The translations under genes and the position numbers were made by a program. From Clostridia bacterium (GTDB lineage: Bacteria; Bacillota; Clostridia; Oscillospirales; Acutalibacteraceae): DNA of 50,118 bases. The stretch spans positions 1-50,118 of the forward strand of contig JAGAPJ010000124.1 of the NCBI GenBank assembly GCA_017623315.1, in the 5' to 3' direction. The notes under the pieces are model-generated. The model ran no database searches and was not told the DNA's origin. It was given only the letters and a program-made list of their open reading frames with translations. Shown piece by piece: positions 1 to 9,684 of this stretch. Numbering within the stretch: the first letter of the stretch is position 1; each line of letters opens with the position of its first letter.

Positions 1-4
1 TGCA

Positions 5-901
5 TTATTTTCTTCCCACAAAAATTACTTCGGGTTCTAATTCTACCCCGTTATTTTCTTTTATAGTCTTTTGTATTTTTGCTATTAGGTCTTTAACATC
101 GTTTGCGGTGGCATTATTATAATTTATAACAAAGCCTGCGTGCTTTTCACTTACCATTGCGCCACCAACCGACACACCCTTAAGACCGTTTTGTTCAATA
201 AGCGCACCCGCAAAATAGCCTGTCGGGCGCTTAAAAGTACTGCCTGCACTTGGGTATTCAAGAGGCTGTTTAGTTTTGCGCCTATCCATATAATCATCCA
301 TAGCGGCTTTAATTTTATCACTGTCTCCCTTATTTAGCTTAAAGGTTGCCGATAAAATAATACCGCCGTTTTGTTTAAAAATGCTTGTGCGATATCCAAG
401 TGCCATATCCTTAGCATCAATAGCTACAACCTTGCCGTCGCGACTTAAATATTCAGCCTTTATAACGGTATTTGAAAATTCACCGCCGTAAGCACCTGCG
501 TTCATATAAAGACCGCCACCTACGCTGCCTGGGATACCGTATGCAAATTCCAGACCTGTAAGGCAGTTATTTAAGGCTGCAACACAAAGATTTGCAACGC
601 TAACCCCTGCACCTGCGGTAATTTCATCGCCATTTACGGTAATATCACAAAGCCCTGACATTAAAATGACAACACCCTCAATACCGTTGTCCGACACCAA
701 CAAATTAGAGCCTTTGCCAAGCACAAAAACAGGCAAATTAAGTTCGCTTGCCTTGTTAATAACGGTCTTTAACTGCTTTGAATTTTTGGGTATAACAAAA
801 TAATCACATTCGCCGCCTATTTTAAAGCTAGTGTGATTTTTCATTGGTTCGTTTTGTTTTATATCAACGTTTTGCTCTTTACAAAAGTTCAAAAAAGGCA
901 T
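5..901 (-). CDS. murB: UDP-N-acetylenolpyruvoylglucosamine reductase MurB
   Basis: The 298-aa cytosolic flavoprotein reduces UDP-GlcNAc-enolpyruvate to UDP-MurNAc with NADPH, the second committed step of peptidoglycan precursor synthesis. The FAD-binding part shows GKGSNLLVSD near residue 62 and the IPGSVGGGLYMNAGAYGGE loop near 123. The catalytic serine lies in YPSAGSTFKRP near 217, and the C-terminal glutamate in EPEVIFVG. The length fits the shorter (type II) MurB proteins. The ATG is preceded by GGGGAG nine bases upstream. It lies 13 bases after hprK on the same strand, so the two are probably co-transcribed. In many Clostridia hprK-murB is followed by rapZ, yvcK and whiA, which would lie beyond the left edge. 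Identity is clear from the motifs. Confidence 0.97.
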   Translation of the reverse strand: MPFLNFCKEQNVDIKQNEPMKNHTSFKIGGECDYFVIPKNSKQLKTVINKASELNLPVFVLGKGSNLLVSDNGIEGVVILMSGLCDITVNGDEITAGAGVSVANLCVAALNNCLTGLEFAYGIPGSVGGGLYMNAGAYGGEFSNTVIKAEYLSRDGKVVAIDAKDMALGYRTSIFKQNGGIILSATFKLNKGDSDKIKAAMDDYMDRRKTKQPLEYPSAGSTFKRPTGYFAGALIEQNGLKGVSVGGAMVSEKHAGFVINYNNATANDVKDLIAKIQKTIKENNGVELEPEVIFVGRK

Positions 902-914
902 TTAAAAAACTCCC

Positions 915-1871
915 CTAAAATGCTTCAACAGTTGTATCGGACGGGTCTTCCTCGGTCATACCAAGCTTTTTAAGTAAATCCTCAGCCGCGTTGTAACCAA
1001 GCTTCTTCTGGCGGTTGTTCATGGCTGCTACCTCAATTATAACTGCAAGATTACGACCAGGCTTTACAGGAATTGTAAGTGACGGAATTTTAAGACCCAA
1101 AAGTTCTGTTGTTTGCTGTTCAAGACCAATTCTGTCGTACTGCTTTGTTACATCCCATTGTTCAATGTTAATAACAAGGTCAATTTTTTCGGTTAATTTA
1201 ACTGCACCCGCACCGAAAATACGGCTGGCGTTAATAATGCCTATGCCGCGAAGCTCAATAAAATGACGGATATTATCGGGTGCTGTGCCTACAAGTGATT
1301 TATCGGAAACACGGCGAATTTCAACCGCATCATCAGCAATAAGACGGTGACCGCGCTTTACAAGCTCAATTGCGGTTTCACTTTTACCTACACCGCTGTC
1401 ACCCATAAGCAAAATACCCTCACCGTAAACCTCAACCAAAACGCCGTGCTGTGTCATACGGGGTGCAAGGTTAAGGTTTAAAAACGCAATAAGTGCTGCC
1501 GAAAAGGCAGAGGTGGACTCACCCGTTTGCAAAAGCGGAATTCCGCATTCCCTTGCAATGTCAATATATTTATCACCAAATTCCAAGTCACGGCAAACCA
1601 CAACAGCAGACGGCTTTTTTGAAAAGAATTCACGTATGCGTTGTTCAGCCTTTTCGGGTATAAAGTGCATAATAAAGCTTTCTTCACTTTTACCGATAAT
1701 TTGAATACGGCGTTCGTCAAAAAATTCATAATAACCCGCCATTTGAAGACCGGGGCGATTAATTTCATTTGATGAAATCATAATTTCCGATAAAGGTGCA
1801 GGTGCATTTAAAACTTTAAGCGAAAATTCACTAACAATTTTTTCAAGGGAAACGGTGTATTTTGAATTCAT
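915..1871 (-). CDS. hprK: HPr kinase/phosphorylase
   Basis: The 318-aa protein phosphorylates and dephosphorylates HPr on Ser46. It is the switch for carbon catabolite control in low-GC Gram-positives. An N-terminal HprK domain (about 1-130) precedes the catalytic domain with the P-loop GDSGVGKS near residue 157. The family signature RHFIELRGIGIINASRIFG lies near 207. The ATG is preceded by AAGGTGG six bases upstream. It is first in a two-gene unit with murB and diverges from ychF. No PTS component is in the window, so its HPr partner is encoded elsewhere. Confidence 0.97.
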   Translation of the reverse strand: MNSKYTVSLEKIVSEFSLKVLNAPAPLSEIMISSNEINRPGLQMAGYYEFFDERRIQIIGKSEESFIMHFIPEKAEQRIREFFSKKPSAVVVCRDLEFGDKYIDIARECGIPLLQTGESTSAFSAALIAFLNLNLAPRMTQHGVLVEVYGEGILLMGDSGVGKSETAIELVKRGHRLIADDAVEIRRVSDKSLVGTAPDNIRHFIELRGIGIINASRIFGAGAVKLTEKIDLVINIEQWDVTKQYDRIGLEQQTTELLGLKIPSLTIPVKPGRNLAVIIEVAAMNNRQKKLGYNAAEDLLKKLGMTEEDPSDTTVEAF

Positions 1872-1958
1872 AATATACCACCTTATAATTTATTCATAGT
1901 TATTATAATATATTTCTCATAAAAAGGCAAAACATTTTGTAAAAAAATAACTTTTTTC

Positions 1959-1987
1959 TTGATAATAATAACTTTTGGCTGTATAAT
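1959..1987 (+). promoter_or_regulatory. Sigma-A type promoter of ychF
   Basis: TTGATA (1959-1964) and TATAAT (1982-1987) are separated by exactly 17 bases. The -10 ends 35 bases before the ychF start, and the ribosome site AAAGGA follows. The box quality and position make it the obvious promoter of the divergent plus-strand genes. Confidence 0.8.
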
Positions 1988-2022
1988 TAACAGGATAATT
2001 TTACAAAAAGGATGAAAAACTT

Positions 2023-3123
2023 ATGAAACTCGGCATGGTGGGTCTTCCAAACGTTGGTAAGTCAACTCTATTTAATGCTATTACAAACGCAGGGGCACAG
2101 TCGGCAAACTACCCCTTCTGCACTATCGAACCAAATGTGGGTATGGTTAGCGTGCCCGATGAACGTCTCGAAAAATTGGCTGAAATTTACCAGCCCAACA
2201 AATTCACCCCCGCCGTTATCGAATTTGTGGATATCGCGGGTCTTGTTAAAGGTGCTTCAAAGGGTGAAGGTCTTGGCAATAAATTCCTTTCAAACATTCG
2301 CGAGGTTGACGCAATTGTTCACGTTGTACGCTGCTTTGAAAGTGATGATATTATTCACGTTGAAGGTTCCGTCAACCCTGCACGCGATATTGAAACCATT
2401 AATTTAGAACTTGTATTCTCAGATATAGAAATGGTTACCCGCCGTTTAGATAAGGCCACAAAGGCTTTAAAGGGTGACAAAAAAATGCAGGGAGAGGTTG
2501 ACTTTTTAAAGCGTCTTTTAGAGCATTTAGAAAACGGTCAGCCGGCAAGAAGCATTGAAATTAATGACGAAACCGAACAAGAAATTATTAATACAACCGC
2601 ACTTTTATCGGCAAAGCCTGTTATTTACGCTTGCAATATGAGTGAGGACGATTTTATAAACGGAATTGACAGTAATAAAAATTACCAAACTGTGCAAACT
2701 ATTGCTGAAAGCGAAAAGGCAGAAATTTTGCCCATTTGTGCAGCACTAGAAGCCGAAATTTCAGGTCTTTCTGATGAAGAAAAGGTAATGTTTTTAGAAG
2801 AATTGGGTCTTGAGCGTAGCGGTCTTGACCGTATGATTCAAAAATGCTATGCCCTTTTAGGTCTTATTTCCTACCTTACTGCAGGTAAGGATGAGGTGCG
2901 CGCTTGGACAATTACTGTTGGTACAAAAGCGCCTCAGGCAGCAGGCAAAATTCACACCGACTTTGAACGTGGCTTTATTCGTGCCGAGGTTATTAACTTT
3001 ACCGAATTTATGGAATGTAACGGGAATATGGTTACCGCCAAGGAAAAAGGCTTAGTTAGAAGCGAAGGCAAGGAATATATTATGAAGGACGGCGACATTG
3101 TTCTTTTCCGCTTTAATGTATAA
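2023..3123 (+). CDS. ychF: Redox-regulated ATPase YchF (Obg-like)
   Basis: The 366-aa TRAFAC-class P-loop protein of the Obg/YchF family binds ATP in preference to GTP and associates with ribosomes. Visible motifs are G1 GLPNVGKST at residue 6, G3 [10 protein letters not shown] near 70, and NMSED near 205 in place of the guanine-specific NKxD, as usual in YchF. A coiled-coil insertion lies around 125-170, and a C-terminal TGS domain ends the protein. Full length and start (AAAGGA before the ATG) look normal. The protease gene follows after 16 bases, so the two form an operon. Confidence 0.97.
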   Translation: MKLGMVGLPNVGKSTLFNAITNAGAQSANYPFCTIEPNVGMVSVPDERLEKLAEIYQPNKFTPAVIEFVDIAGLVKGASKGEGLGNKFLSNIREVDAIVHVVRCFESDDIIHVEGSVNPARDIETINLELVFSDIEMVTRRLDKATKALKGDKKMQGEVDFLKRLLEHLENGQPARSIEINDETEQEIINTTALLSAKPVIYACNMSEDDFINGIDSNKNYQTVQTIAESEKAEILPICAALEAEISGLSDEEKVMFLEELGLERSGLDRMIQKCYALLGLISYLTAGKDEVRAWTITVGTKAPQAAGKIHTDFERGFIRAEVINFTEFMECNGNMVTAKEKGLVRSEGKEYIMKDGDIVLFRFNV

Positions 3124-3139
3124 ATATTAGGAGAAATTT

Positions 3140-3832
3140 ATGCTTTTTTACTACGGTTTGGACTATTATTATTTGGTCCTTGTTTTACCAGCAATTTTGC
3201 TTATGACAATTGCGCAAATTTCGGTTAAATCCACCTTTTCAAAATATTCGCAAAAGCTTTGCAACATAACAGGCTCCGAGGCTGCTCGCCGTGTCCTTAA
3301 CGCAAATGGCGTAAGCGGTGTAAAAATTGAACGTGTTTCGGGAAATTTAACCGACCATTTTGACCCCAAAACTAACGTTATCCGTTTGTCCGATGCAGTT
3401 TATGACAGCAATTCGGTAGCCGCCGCAGGCGTTGCCGCACACGAAGCGGGGCACGCAGTGCAATACGCCTTAAACTATGCACCAATAAAAATTCGTGGCG
3501 CAATTTACCCTGTTTGCAACTTAGGCTCCAAACTCGCTATTCCCCTTGTTATGTTCGGCTTTTTATTCAGTTTTTATTATTTAATTGATTTGGGCATTAT
3601 CTTTTTTGCATTGGCACTTTTATTTCAGCTTGTTACCCTGCCTGTTGAATTTAATGCTTCCCGCCGTGCAATAAGTGCCCTTTCGGAATTCGGCATTTTA
3701 GCAAATGAGGATGAAGTAAAAGGTGCTAAAAAGGTTCTTTTTGCAGCAGCAATGACCTATGTAACATCTTTCCTTGTTTCATTGGCACAATTACTTCGTT
3801 TACTAGCCCTTGCAAACAGACGAAGAAGATAA
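3140..3832 (+). CDS. YugP-type neutral zinc metallopeptidase, membrane-bound
   Basis: The 230-aa membrane protein has an N-terminal helix (about 8-28), the zinc motif HEAGH near residue 101 and two or three hydrophobic helices after it. The conserved stretch NVIRLSDAVYDSNSVAAAG before HEAGH is typical of the Zn_peptidase_2 (YugP) family. Its physiological substrate is not established. It starts 16 bases after ychF with AGGAG upstream and ends at a strong terminator. Family assignment is firm and function is not. Confidence 0.92.
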   Translation: MLFYYGLDYYYLVLVLPAILLMTIAQISVKSTFSKYSQKLCNITGSEAARRVLNANGVSGVKIERVSGNLTDHFDPKTNVIRLSDAVYDSNSVAAAGVAAHEAGHAVQYALNYAPIKIRGAIYPVCNLGSKLAIPLVMFGFLFSFYYLIDLGIIFFALALLFQLVTLPVEFNASRRAISALSEFGILANEDEVKGAKKVLFAAAMTYVTSFLVSLAQLLRLLALANRRRR

Positions 3833-3836
3833 AATT

Positions 3837-3868
3837 AAAGTACGGTAGATTATCTGCCGTACTTTTTT
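3837..3868 (+). terminator. Rho-independent terminator of ychF-yugP
   Basis: The arms AAAGTACGG and CCGTACTTT flank a small loop region and are followed by a run of six T. It directly follows the protease gene and precedes repeat copy 1. Confidence 0.9.
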
Positions 3869-3883
3869 ACACTTTTATACTTC

Positions 3884-4073
3884 AAATTATAGTTTATCGC
3901 TCGGTTAAATTGGCGACACATCGTAGGGACAATTCACGAATTGTCCGTAAAACTTGGCAAATATCTGGCGGGCGATCAACAATCGCCCCTACGAAATATA
4001 CAATTTAATTGTTCTATAATTCCGAATTACGCATTACGAATTCCGAATTTCGCGTAAGCTTAAACCCCAATTT
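3884..4073 (+). repeat. MITE-like repeat, copy 1 (190 bp)
   Basis: The left end AAATTATAGTTTATCG and the right end TTAAACCCCAATTT are imperfect inverted repeats. Between them are two internal palindromes, GGGACAATT..AATTGTCC and GGGCGAT..ATCGCCC, flanked by CGTAGGG and CCCTACG. A TAAATTG/CAATTTA pair and two GAATT-rich palindromes sit near the right end. Copies 2 to 5 share the ends and architecture. Copy 1 begins 15 bases after a terminator. It carries no coding sequence and no clear target-site duplication. Confidence 0.85.
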
Positions 4074-4117
4074 CACATATTAATTTCCAAACTGCGCATA
4101 CTAAAACAGGTGAAATT

Positions 4118-4495
4118 ATGGCTAAAATTATTATGTTTTTAATTGGGTCCTTTGGATATGGTTTAATTGAAATTTTGTGGCGCGGTCGCACCCACTTTTC
4201 AATGCTTTTAGCGGGTGGAATTTGCTTTTGCGGATTTGCATATTTAGCCGAAAAATTGAGGCATGTAGGCATATTTTTAAAAGCGATTATTGGTAGTGGA
4301 TTTGTAACCTTTATTGAGCTTATATTCGGCATATTTTTTAATATAATTTTAAAGCAAAACGTGTGGAATTATTCGGCACGTCCCTTTAATTTTAAGGGGC
4401 AAATTTGCCTTTTATATTCACTTTACTGGGCGGTTTTAAGTATATTTTTTATACCGCTTGCACAAAAGGTAAATAACCGATTGCAAAATAAATAA
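4118..4495 (+). CDS. Small four-helix membrane protein, putative ABC_trans_CmpB family
   Basis: The 125-aa integral membrane protein has about four hydrophobic segments (about 5-20, 28-45, 50-75, 98-115). The segment VWNYSARPFNFKGQICLLY near residue 84 is characteristic of the putative ABC-transporter type IV family (PF06541). The role of that family is unproven despite its name. There is no ABC ATPase nearby. AGGTG lies seven bases before the ATG. It ends 29 bases before alr and may be co-transcribed with it. Confidence 0.8.
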   Translation: MAKIIMFLIGSFGYGLIEILWRGRTHFSMLLAGGICFCGFAYLAEKLRHVGIFLKAIIGSGFVTFIELIFGIFFNIILKQNVWNYSARPFNFKGQICLLYSLYWAVLSIFFIPLAQKVNNRLQNK

Positions 4496-4524
4496 TATAG
4501 TGGTATACTAAAAGCGGTGATATT

Positions 4525-5652
4525 ATGAATTATTTGCGTAGAACCTGGGCTGAAATTGACACAAAAGCCCTTGTACATAATTTAAAAATTTTTAAAGAAA
4601 AACTGGGTGGCAAAAAGTTTATGGCAGTTGTAAAGGCCAACGCTTACGGTCATTCAGTTAAGGCTTTGTGTCCAATTTTAGACCAAAACGGTGCTGATTG
4701 GTTTGCCGTTTCAAACATAAACGAAGCTATTGAATTGAGGGAAATTGGCATTAATAAACCTATTTTAATATTAGGATATACTCCTGTTGAAATGGTGCCG
4801 CAGCTTCATAAATTTGATATTTCACAATGTGTTTATTCATTAGAATATGCCGAAAAATTATCCGCCCATGCAGTATTTCACAGCGTTATAATCAAAGCCC
4901 ACATAAAGCTTGATACGGGCATGTCACGCCTTGGCTTTAACTGTAAAAATGACGATTTGTGCGAACTTTCGGACGCTTTAAAATCAGCGAAACTTCCGAA
5001 TCTCATCTGTGAGGGTGTTTTCACCCATTTTGCCGTTGCTGACAGAAGCAAAAATGAAGAAGACGGCTTCACGCAAAAACAATATGATTTATTTATAAAA
5101 GCCTGCGACCGTTTTAAAGAAATGGGCTTTAATGACGCCCTATTCCATTGCTGTAATTCAGCGGGCACCATTTTAGATAACGATAAGCATTTAGATATGG
5201 CGCGTGGAGGCATTTCACTTTACGGTCTTTCACCTTCAAGCAATTTAAACTTGGAGGATGACCTTATTCCAGTAATGACTGTAAAATCGGTCGTTTCACT
5301 TGTAAAAGAAATTAGTGCAGGTGATACCGTAAGCTATGGTCGTACATTTAAGTGTGAAAAGCCGATGAAAATTGCAACAGTTACCGCAGGCTATGCTGAC
5401 GGTTATCCCCGTTTGCTTTCCAACCAAGGCTATGTTTACATTAACGGTCACCGCGCCGATATTGTCGGCAGGGTTTGTATGGACCAAATGTGTGTTGACG
5501 TTACCGACATTCCCGACGTTAAAATGGGTGACGAGGTGTTGCTTTTCGGTAAGGATTTAAAGGTTGATGCTTTAGCCGACCTTTGCGGCACAATTAACTA
5601 TGAAATTGTTTGTGGCATATCGCCACGCGTTCCCCGCGTTATTTTAAAATAA
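4525..5652 (+). CDS. alr: Alanine racemase
   Basis: The 375-aa PLP enzyme interconverts L- and D-alanine for peptidoglycan and teichoic acid. The N-terminal TIM barrel carries the PLP lysine in [11 protein letters not shown] near residue 38. The C-terminal beta domain starts near 245 and contains the catalytic tyrosine region [10 protein letters not shown] near 286 and [14 protein letters not shown] near 315. Length is standard. The ATG follows AAGCGGTG by six bases. Glycerol kinase starts 14 bases downstream, suggesting read-through. Confidence 0.97.
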   Translation: MNYLRRTWAEIDTKALVHNLKIFKEKLGGKKFMAVVKANAYGHSVKALCPILDQNGADWFAVSNINEAIELREIGINKPILILGYTPVEMVPQLHKFDISQCVYSLEYAEKLSAHAVFHSVIIKAHIKLDTGMSRLGFNCKNDDLCELSDALKSAKLPNLICEGVFTHFAVADRSKNEEDGFTQKQYDLFIKACDRFKEMGFNDALFHCCNSAGTILDNDKHLDMARGGISLYGLSPSSNLNLEDDLIPVMTVKSVVSLVKEISAGDTVSYGRTFKCEKPMKIATVTAGYADGYPRLLSNQGYVYINGHRADIVGRVCMDQMCVDVTDIPDVKMGDEVLLFGKDLKVDALADLCGTINYEIVCGISPRVPRVILK

Positions 5653-5666
5653 TAAAGGGTGGCTTT

Positions 5667-7154
5667 ATGAAAAAATACATTTTATCATTAGACGAAGGCA
5701 CAACCAGCGCCCGTGCAATCTTATTTGACAAAAACGGCAACGCTGTATCTACTGCACAGCACGAATTTACCCAAATTTACCCAGCAGGCGGTTATGTTGA
5801 GCATAACCCGTTAGAATTGTATTCGGCGCAGTATTCTTCATTAATTGAAGCAATAACCAAAATTGATGCTGACCCACAAGAAATTGCCGCCATTGGCATT
5901 ACCAACCAACGCGAAACGGTGGTTGTGTGGGACAAAAACACAGGAGAGCCTGTATACAATGCAATAGTATGGCAATGCCGACGCACAGCTGAAATTTGTG
6001 ATGAATTAAAGGCGCAGGGCTTGGAGGAATATATAACCAAAACCACAGGTCTTAAAATTGACGCTTATTTCAGCGGCACTAAAATTAAATGGATTTTAGA
6101 TAACGTAAAAGGCGCGCGGGCAAAAGCTGAGAAAGGCGATTTACTTTTCGGTACAATTGATACTTGGCTAATTTGGAAATTGTCAGGCGGTAAAATTCAC
6201 GTTACCGATTATACCAACGCATCCCGCACAATGTTTTTCGACATACATAAGCTTTGTTGGGATAAAAAGCTGTTAGAAATTTTAACCATTCCCGAAAGTA
6301 TGTTGCCCGAGGTTAAATCTTCAAGCGAAATTTACGGCTATATAAACATTATGGGCGCCGACATTGCAATTTCAGGTATTGCAGGTGACCAGCAAGCTGC
6401 CCTTTTCGGTCAGCGCTGTTTTAATGAGGGTAGCGTAAAAAACACCTACGGTACGGGTTGCTTCTTGCTTATGAACACAGGCAAAACCGCTTATGACAGC
6501 AAAAACGGACTTTTAACCACCGTTGCCGCAAGTATAGGTAACGACGTGCAGTACGCACTTGAGGGTAGCGTATTTGTAGGCGGCGCAGTTATTCAGTGGC
6601 TAAGAGATGAATTAAAGCTTATTAATAGCTCACCCGAAAGCGAAAAATACGCCCTTAAGGTCAAGGACACAAACGGGGTTTATATTGTCCCCGCTTTTGC
6701 AGGGCTTGGCGCACCTTATTGGGATATGTACGCCCGCGGTACAGTTTGCGGTTTAACCCGTGGCAGTAACAAAAACCATATTATACGCGCCTGTCTTGAA
6801 GCTATTGCTTACCAAACAAACGACCTTTTACTAGCGCTTAAAAACGATACAAGCTTACCGATAAGCAGCATTCGTGCCGACGGCGGCGCATCACAAAACA
6901 AGTTTTTAATGCAGTTTCAGTCTAACATTTCTAATACCGAGGTTTGCTGTCCACTTAGTGCCGAAGCCACCGCTTTGGGCGCCGCATTTTTGGCAGGACT
7001 TGCAGTCGGTTTTTGGAAGGATTTAGAAGAAATTAAAGCCATTTCTTCATCCGAAACGGTTTATGTGCCCGATATGGCTGACACCGCCCGCCAAGACCTT
7101 ATAAAAGGTTGGAAAAAGGCGGTTAAAGCCGCAAAAGTGTTTAGTGAGGAGTAA
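5667..7154 (+). CDS. glpK: Glycerol kinase
   Basis: The 495-aa FGGY-family kinase phosphorylates glycerol to sn-glycerol-3-phosphate. Visible motifs are the N-terminal [21 protein letters not shown] near residue 80, [13 protein letters not shown] near 245 and [12 protein letters not shown] near 267. The ADP-binding [14 protein letters not shown] lies near 410. The ATG at 5667 is chosen because it follows AAAGGGTGG and gives the family's usual N-terminus; an upstream in-frame start lies inside alr. No glycerol facilitator or GlpO/GlpD is adjacent. The partner is instead a lipase-like hydrolase 4 bases downstream. Confidence 0.97.
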   Translation: MKKYILSLDEGTTSARAILFDKNGNAVSTAQHEFTQIYPAGGYVEHNPLELYSAQYSSLIEAITKIDADPQEIAAIGITNQRETVVVWDKNTGEPVYNAIVWQCRRTAEICDELKAQGLEEYITKTTGLKIDAYFSGTKIKWILDNVKGARAKAEKGDLLFGTIDTWLIWKLSGGKIHVTDYTNASRTMFFDIHKLCWDKKLLEILTIPESMLPEVKSSSEIYGYINIMGADIAISGIAGDQQAALFGQRCFNEGSVKNTYGTGCFLLMNTGKTAYDSKNGLLTTVAASIGNDVQYALEGSVFVGGAVIQWLRDELKLINSSPESEKYALKVKDTNGVYIVPAFAGLGAPYWDMYARGTVCGLTRGSNKNHIIRACLEAIAYQTNDLLLALKNDTSLPISSIRADGGASQNKFLMQFQSNISNTEVCCPLSAEATALGAAFLAGLAVGFWKDLEEIKAISSSETVYVPDMADTARQDLIKGWKKAVKAAKVFSEE

Positions 7155-7158
7155 TTTT

Positions 7159-8073
7159 ATGGATTACGAAATTAAAAATTTCGAGGTTAAGAGCACCGAT
7201 AACATTCATACTCTTAAAGGCAAAATCTATATACCCCAAGGCGAAATTAAAGGTCTTTTTCATTTAGTTCACGGTATGACCGAATATATTGACCGTTATA
7301 ACCATTTGCTTTCATTTTTAGCCGAAAACGGTTATGTGGCTTTCGGTTATGACCATTTAGGTCATGGCAAAACCGCTGAAAACGATGATGAATTAGGCTT
7401 TATTGCACACAAAGACGGGTGGAAATATTTAGTAAACGACGTTGTCACCTTCACAAAAGCGGTTAAAAATATGTACCCTACGCTCCCTACCGTTTTGATG
7501 GGTCATTCAATGGGCTCGTTTATTTCACGTTTAGTTGCCGAAAGCTATCCACAAGAATACGATAAGTTTATTTTTTGCGGTACAAGCGGACCTAATCCTG
7601 CTTCATCGGCGGGGCTTTTACTTGTGAAAATTATTAAATTCGTTAAGGGTGAAAAGCATAAGTCTGATTTTCTGCAAAATATGGCTTTCGGAAGTTATAA
7701 CAAAGGCTTTGAGGGCGACACACCTTACGAATGGCTTACAAAAGACCGTGATGTCATAGCAAAATATGCCGCCGATAAATATTGCACCTTCCGCTTTACC
7801 GTGTCAGCAATGGGTGACCTTATGCAATTGCTTTCAAAATGCAACCGCAACGCTTGGTTTAAAACGGTTGACAGCACAAAACCCATTTTTTTAATTTCGG
7901 GTGATAAAGACCCCGTTGGCAATTACGGTAAGGGTGTTAAAATTGTTTATGATAGGCTTATTAAAAACGGCAAAAAATGTGATATTAAGCTTTACGAAAA
8001 CTGCCGCCACGAAATACATAACGATAGCTGTAAAGATGAAATGTTCAGTGATATTTTAAAATTTATTAAATAG
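7159..8073 (+). CDS. Alpha/beta hydrolase, monoglyceride-lipase/lysophospholipase-like
   Basis: This 304-aa serine hydrolase belongs to the Hydrolase_4 (PldB/monoglyceride lipase) group. It shows the oxyanion stretch VHGMTEY near residue 36 and the nucleophile elbow GHSMGS near 115. The acid is in ISGDKDPVG near 250 and the histidine in CRHEIHND near 283. It has no signal peptide, so it should act inside the cell on monoacylglycerols or lysolipids. The start at 7159 is set by GAGGAG in the end of glpK. Coupling to glpK suggests that freed glycerol is phosphorylated at once; that is inference. Substrate is unproven. Confidence 0.88.
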   Translation: MDYEIKNFEVKSTDNIHTLKGKIYIPQGEIKGLFHLVHGMTEYIDRYNHLLSFLAENGYVAFGYDHLGHGKTAENDDELGFIAHKDGWKYLVNDVVTFTKAVKNMYPTLPTVLMGHSMGSFISRLVAESYPQEYDKFIFCGTSGPNPASSAGLLLVKIIKFVKGEKHKSDFLQNMAFGSYNKGFEGDTPYEWLTKDRDVIAKYAADKYCTFRFTVSAMGDLMQLLSKCNRNAWFKTVDSTKPIFLISGDKDPVGNYGKGVKIVYDRLIKNGKKCDIKLYENCRHEIHNDSCKDEMFSDILKFIK

Positions 8074-8114
8074 AAAAAATGCGTTAGAAATTTTAAACTT
8101 CTAACGCATTTTTG
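8074..8114 (+). terminator. Bidirectional terminator after the lipase gene
   Basis: ATGCGTTAGAA and TTCTAACGCAT form an 11-bp stem with A-rich left and T-rich right flanks. It can therefore stop the lipase operon, and in the opposite sense transcripts from eno. Repeat copy 2 now separates it from eno. Confidence 0.88.
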
Positions 8115-8130
8115 TTTGTATTGATATTTC

Positions 8131-8321
8131 AAATTATAGTTTATCGCTCGGTTAAATTGGCGGCACATCGTAGGGACAATTCACGAATTGTCCGTAAAAC
8201 TTGGCAAATATCTGGCGGGCGATCAAAAATCGCCCCTGCGAAATACACAATTTAATTGTTCTATAATTCTGAATTACGCATTACGAATTCCGAATTTCGC
8301 GTAAGCGATAAACCCCAATTT
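8131..8321 (+). repeat. MITE-like repeat, copy 2 (191 bp)
   Basis: Nearly identical to copy 1, with the left end AAATTATAGTTTATCG and the right end CGATAAACCCCAATTT, the latter intact here. It starts 17 bases after the lipase terminator. Its last two bases lie inside the enolase stop codon. ATTTC is present on both flanks, but this is not seen at the other copies, so it is not a convincing target duplication. Confidence 0.88.
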
Positions 8322-9564
8322 ATTTCTTAATTTGGCTTTCAATAATTAAAAGTCGGTTATATTTTGCAACGCGGTCGCTTCTACAAGGAGCACCCGTTTT
8401 TATTTGTCCCGCATTTGTCGCTACCGCCAAATCCGCGATTGTAGTGTCTTCACTTTCGCCTGAACGGTGTGAAATCACCGCAGTATATCCGTGCTTTTTA
8501 GCAAGGGCAATAACGTCAAGGGTTTCGGTTAAAGTGCCAATTTGATTAAGCTTAATTAAAATCGAATTACCGCAGTTTTCACGAATACCTCTTGAAAGAC
8601 GCTTATAATTAGTTACAAACAAATCATCACCCACAAGCTGTAACTTGTCGCCAAGACGATTTGTAAGCTTTTTCCAGCCGTCCCAATCCTCCTCTGCAAC
8701 ACCGTCTTCAATTGAAATTATAGGATATTTTTCACACAACGCTTCGTAATAAGCAATAAGCTCGTCAGCGGTCATTTTTTGCTGTCGCTTAGGCATTAAA
8801 TATTCGCCGTTTTTATACCATTCACTTGAAGCAACGTCCAACGCAATTTTAATATCGTTTGTGGTGTAACCCGCTTCTTCGATCGCCTTTACAATAAGGG
8901 CAATTGACTCTTCATCGCTTTGTAAATCAGGTGCAAAGCCCCCCTCGTCCCCTACGCCTGTTGCCTTACCGTTTTGCTTTAAAATTTTGCCGAGGGTATG
9001 ATAAATTTCAACACATTGGCGAAGACCTTCAGCAAAAGTTTTTGCGGTATAAGGAATAATCATAAATTCCTGAATATCAATATTATTTGCCGCGTGTGCA
9101 CCGCCGTTTAAAATGTTCATCATAGGTCGAGGCAAAACGGTGGAATTAATACCGCCAAGATAACGGTAAAGCGGCATTTTTTTAGAATTTGCAACCGCCT
9201 TTGCAACAGCTAGCGACACAGCCAAAATCGCATTAGCGCCAAGACGCGATTTATTAGGTGTGCCGTCAAGGTTTATAAGCAATTCATCAATTTTACGTTG
9301 ATTAACACTTTCACAAGCGGTTAAGGTACGAGCAATTTCGCCGTTAATGCTTTCAACCGCACTCTTAACACCCTTACCAAAATAACGGTTTTTGTCACCG
9401 TCACGCTTTTCGTGGGCTTCAAACATACCTGTTGACGCACCCGACGGTGAGATTGCAAAGCCACTTGACATGTCAGAAAGCACAACCTTTGCCGCTACCG
9501 TTGGGTTGCCGCGCGAGTCTAAAACCTCATAACCATAAACGCCAATTATCTTGATTTTTTCCAT
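8320..9564 (-). CDS. eno: Enolase (C-terminus short)
   Basis: This glycolytic enzyme interconverts 2-phosphoglycerate and PEP. The 414-aa product has [12 protein letters not shown] near residue 39, Mg ligands in [21 protein letters not shown] and [10 protein letters not shown], and the catalytic lysine in [13 protein letters not shown]. The signature [11 protein letters not shown] is also present. The ATG at 9564 follows AAGGTG; an upstream in-frame GTG is part of that ribosome site. The protein stops at [15 protein letters not shown]. Bacillus-type enolases continue about 15-18 residues with a tail ending near FYNL, which is missing here. The stop codon overlaps the end of repeat copy 2. The catalytic core is complete, so activity is likely. 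Confidence 0.97.
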   Translation of the reverse strand: MEKIKIIGVYGYEVLDSRGNPTVAAKVVLSDMSSGFAISPSGASTGMFEAHEKRDGDKNRYFGKGVKSAVESINGEIARTLTACESVNQRKIDELLINLDGTPNKSRLGANAILAVSLAVAKAVANSKKMPLYRYLGGINSTVLPRPMMNILNGGAHAANNIDIQEFMIIPYTAKTFAEGLRQCVEIYHTLGKILKQNGKATGVGDEGGFAPDLQSDEESIALIVKAIEEAGYTTNDIKIALDVASSEWYKNGEYLMPKRQQKMTADELIAYYEALCEKYPIISIEDGVAEEDWDGWKKLTNRLGDKLQLVGDDLFVTNYKRLSRGIRENCGNSILIKLNQIGTLTETLDVIALAKKHGYTAVISHRSGESEDTTIADLAVATNAGQIKTGAPCRSDRVAKYNRLLIIESQIKK

Positions 9565-9640
9565 AATTTTCACCTTTTCAAGTTTTTTAAATATTTTTCC
9601 CTAAATATTTAAAATTACTATTTAATTTTAATTTATTTTG

Positions 9641-9649
9641 TGTTATAAT
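9641..9649 (+). promoter_or_regulatory. Extended -10 promoter of rlmB
   Basis: TGTTATAAT (TG-n-TATAAT) occurs in an AT-rich region 35 bases before the rlmB start. The upstream -35 (around TTTAAT, 17 bases away) is weak. This fits an extended -10 promoter. Confidence 0.6.
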
Positions 9650-9684
9650 GCAAGATGAATTATTATATATAAAGGATTTTTCTA

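Noticed and set aside
140..337. Plus-strand frames antisense to murB, hprK and other clear genes
   Set aside because: They are opposite-strand shadows without motifs or ribosome sites; the genes on the other strand are unambiguous.
9565..9573. GTG start three codons upstream for enolase
   Set aside because: The GTG is the end of the AAGGTG ribosome site that serves the ATG at 9564.
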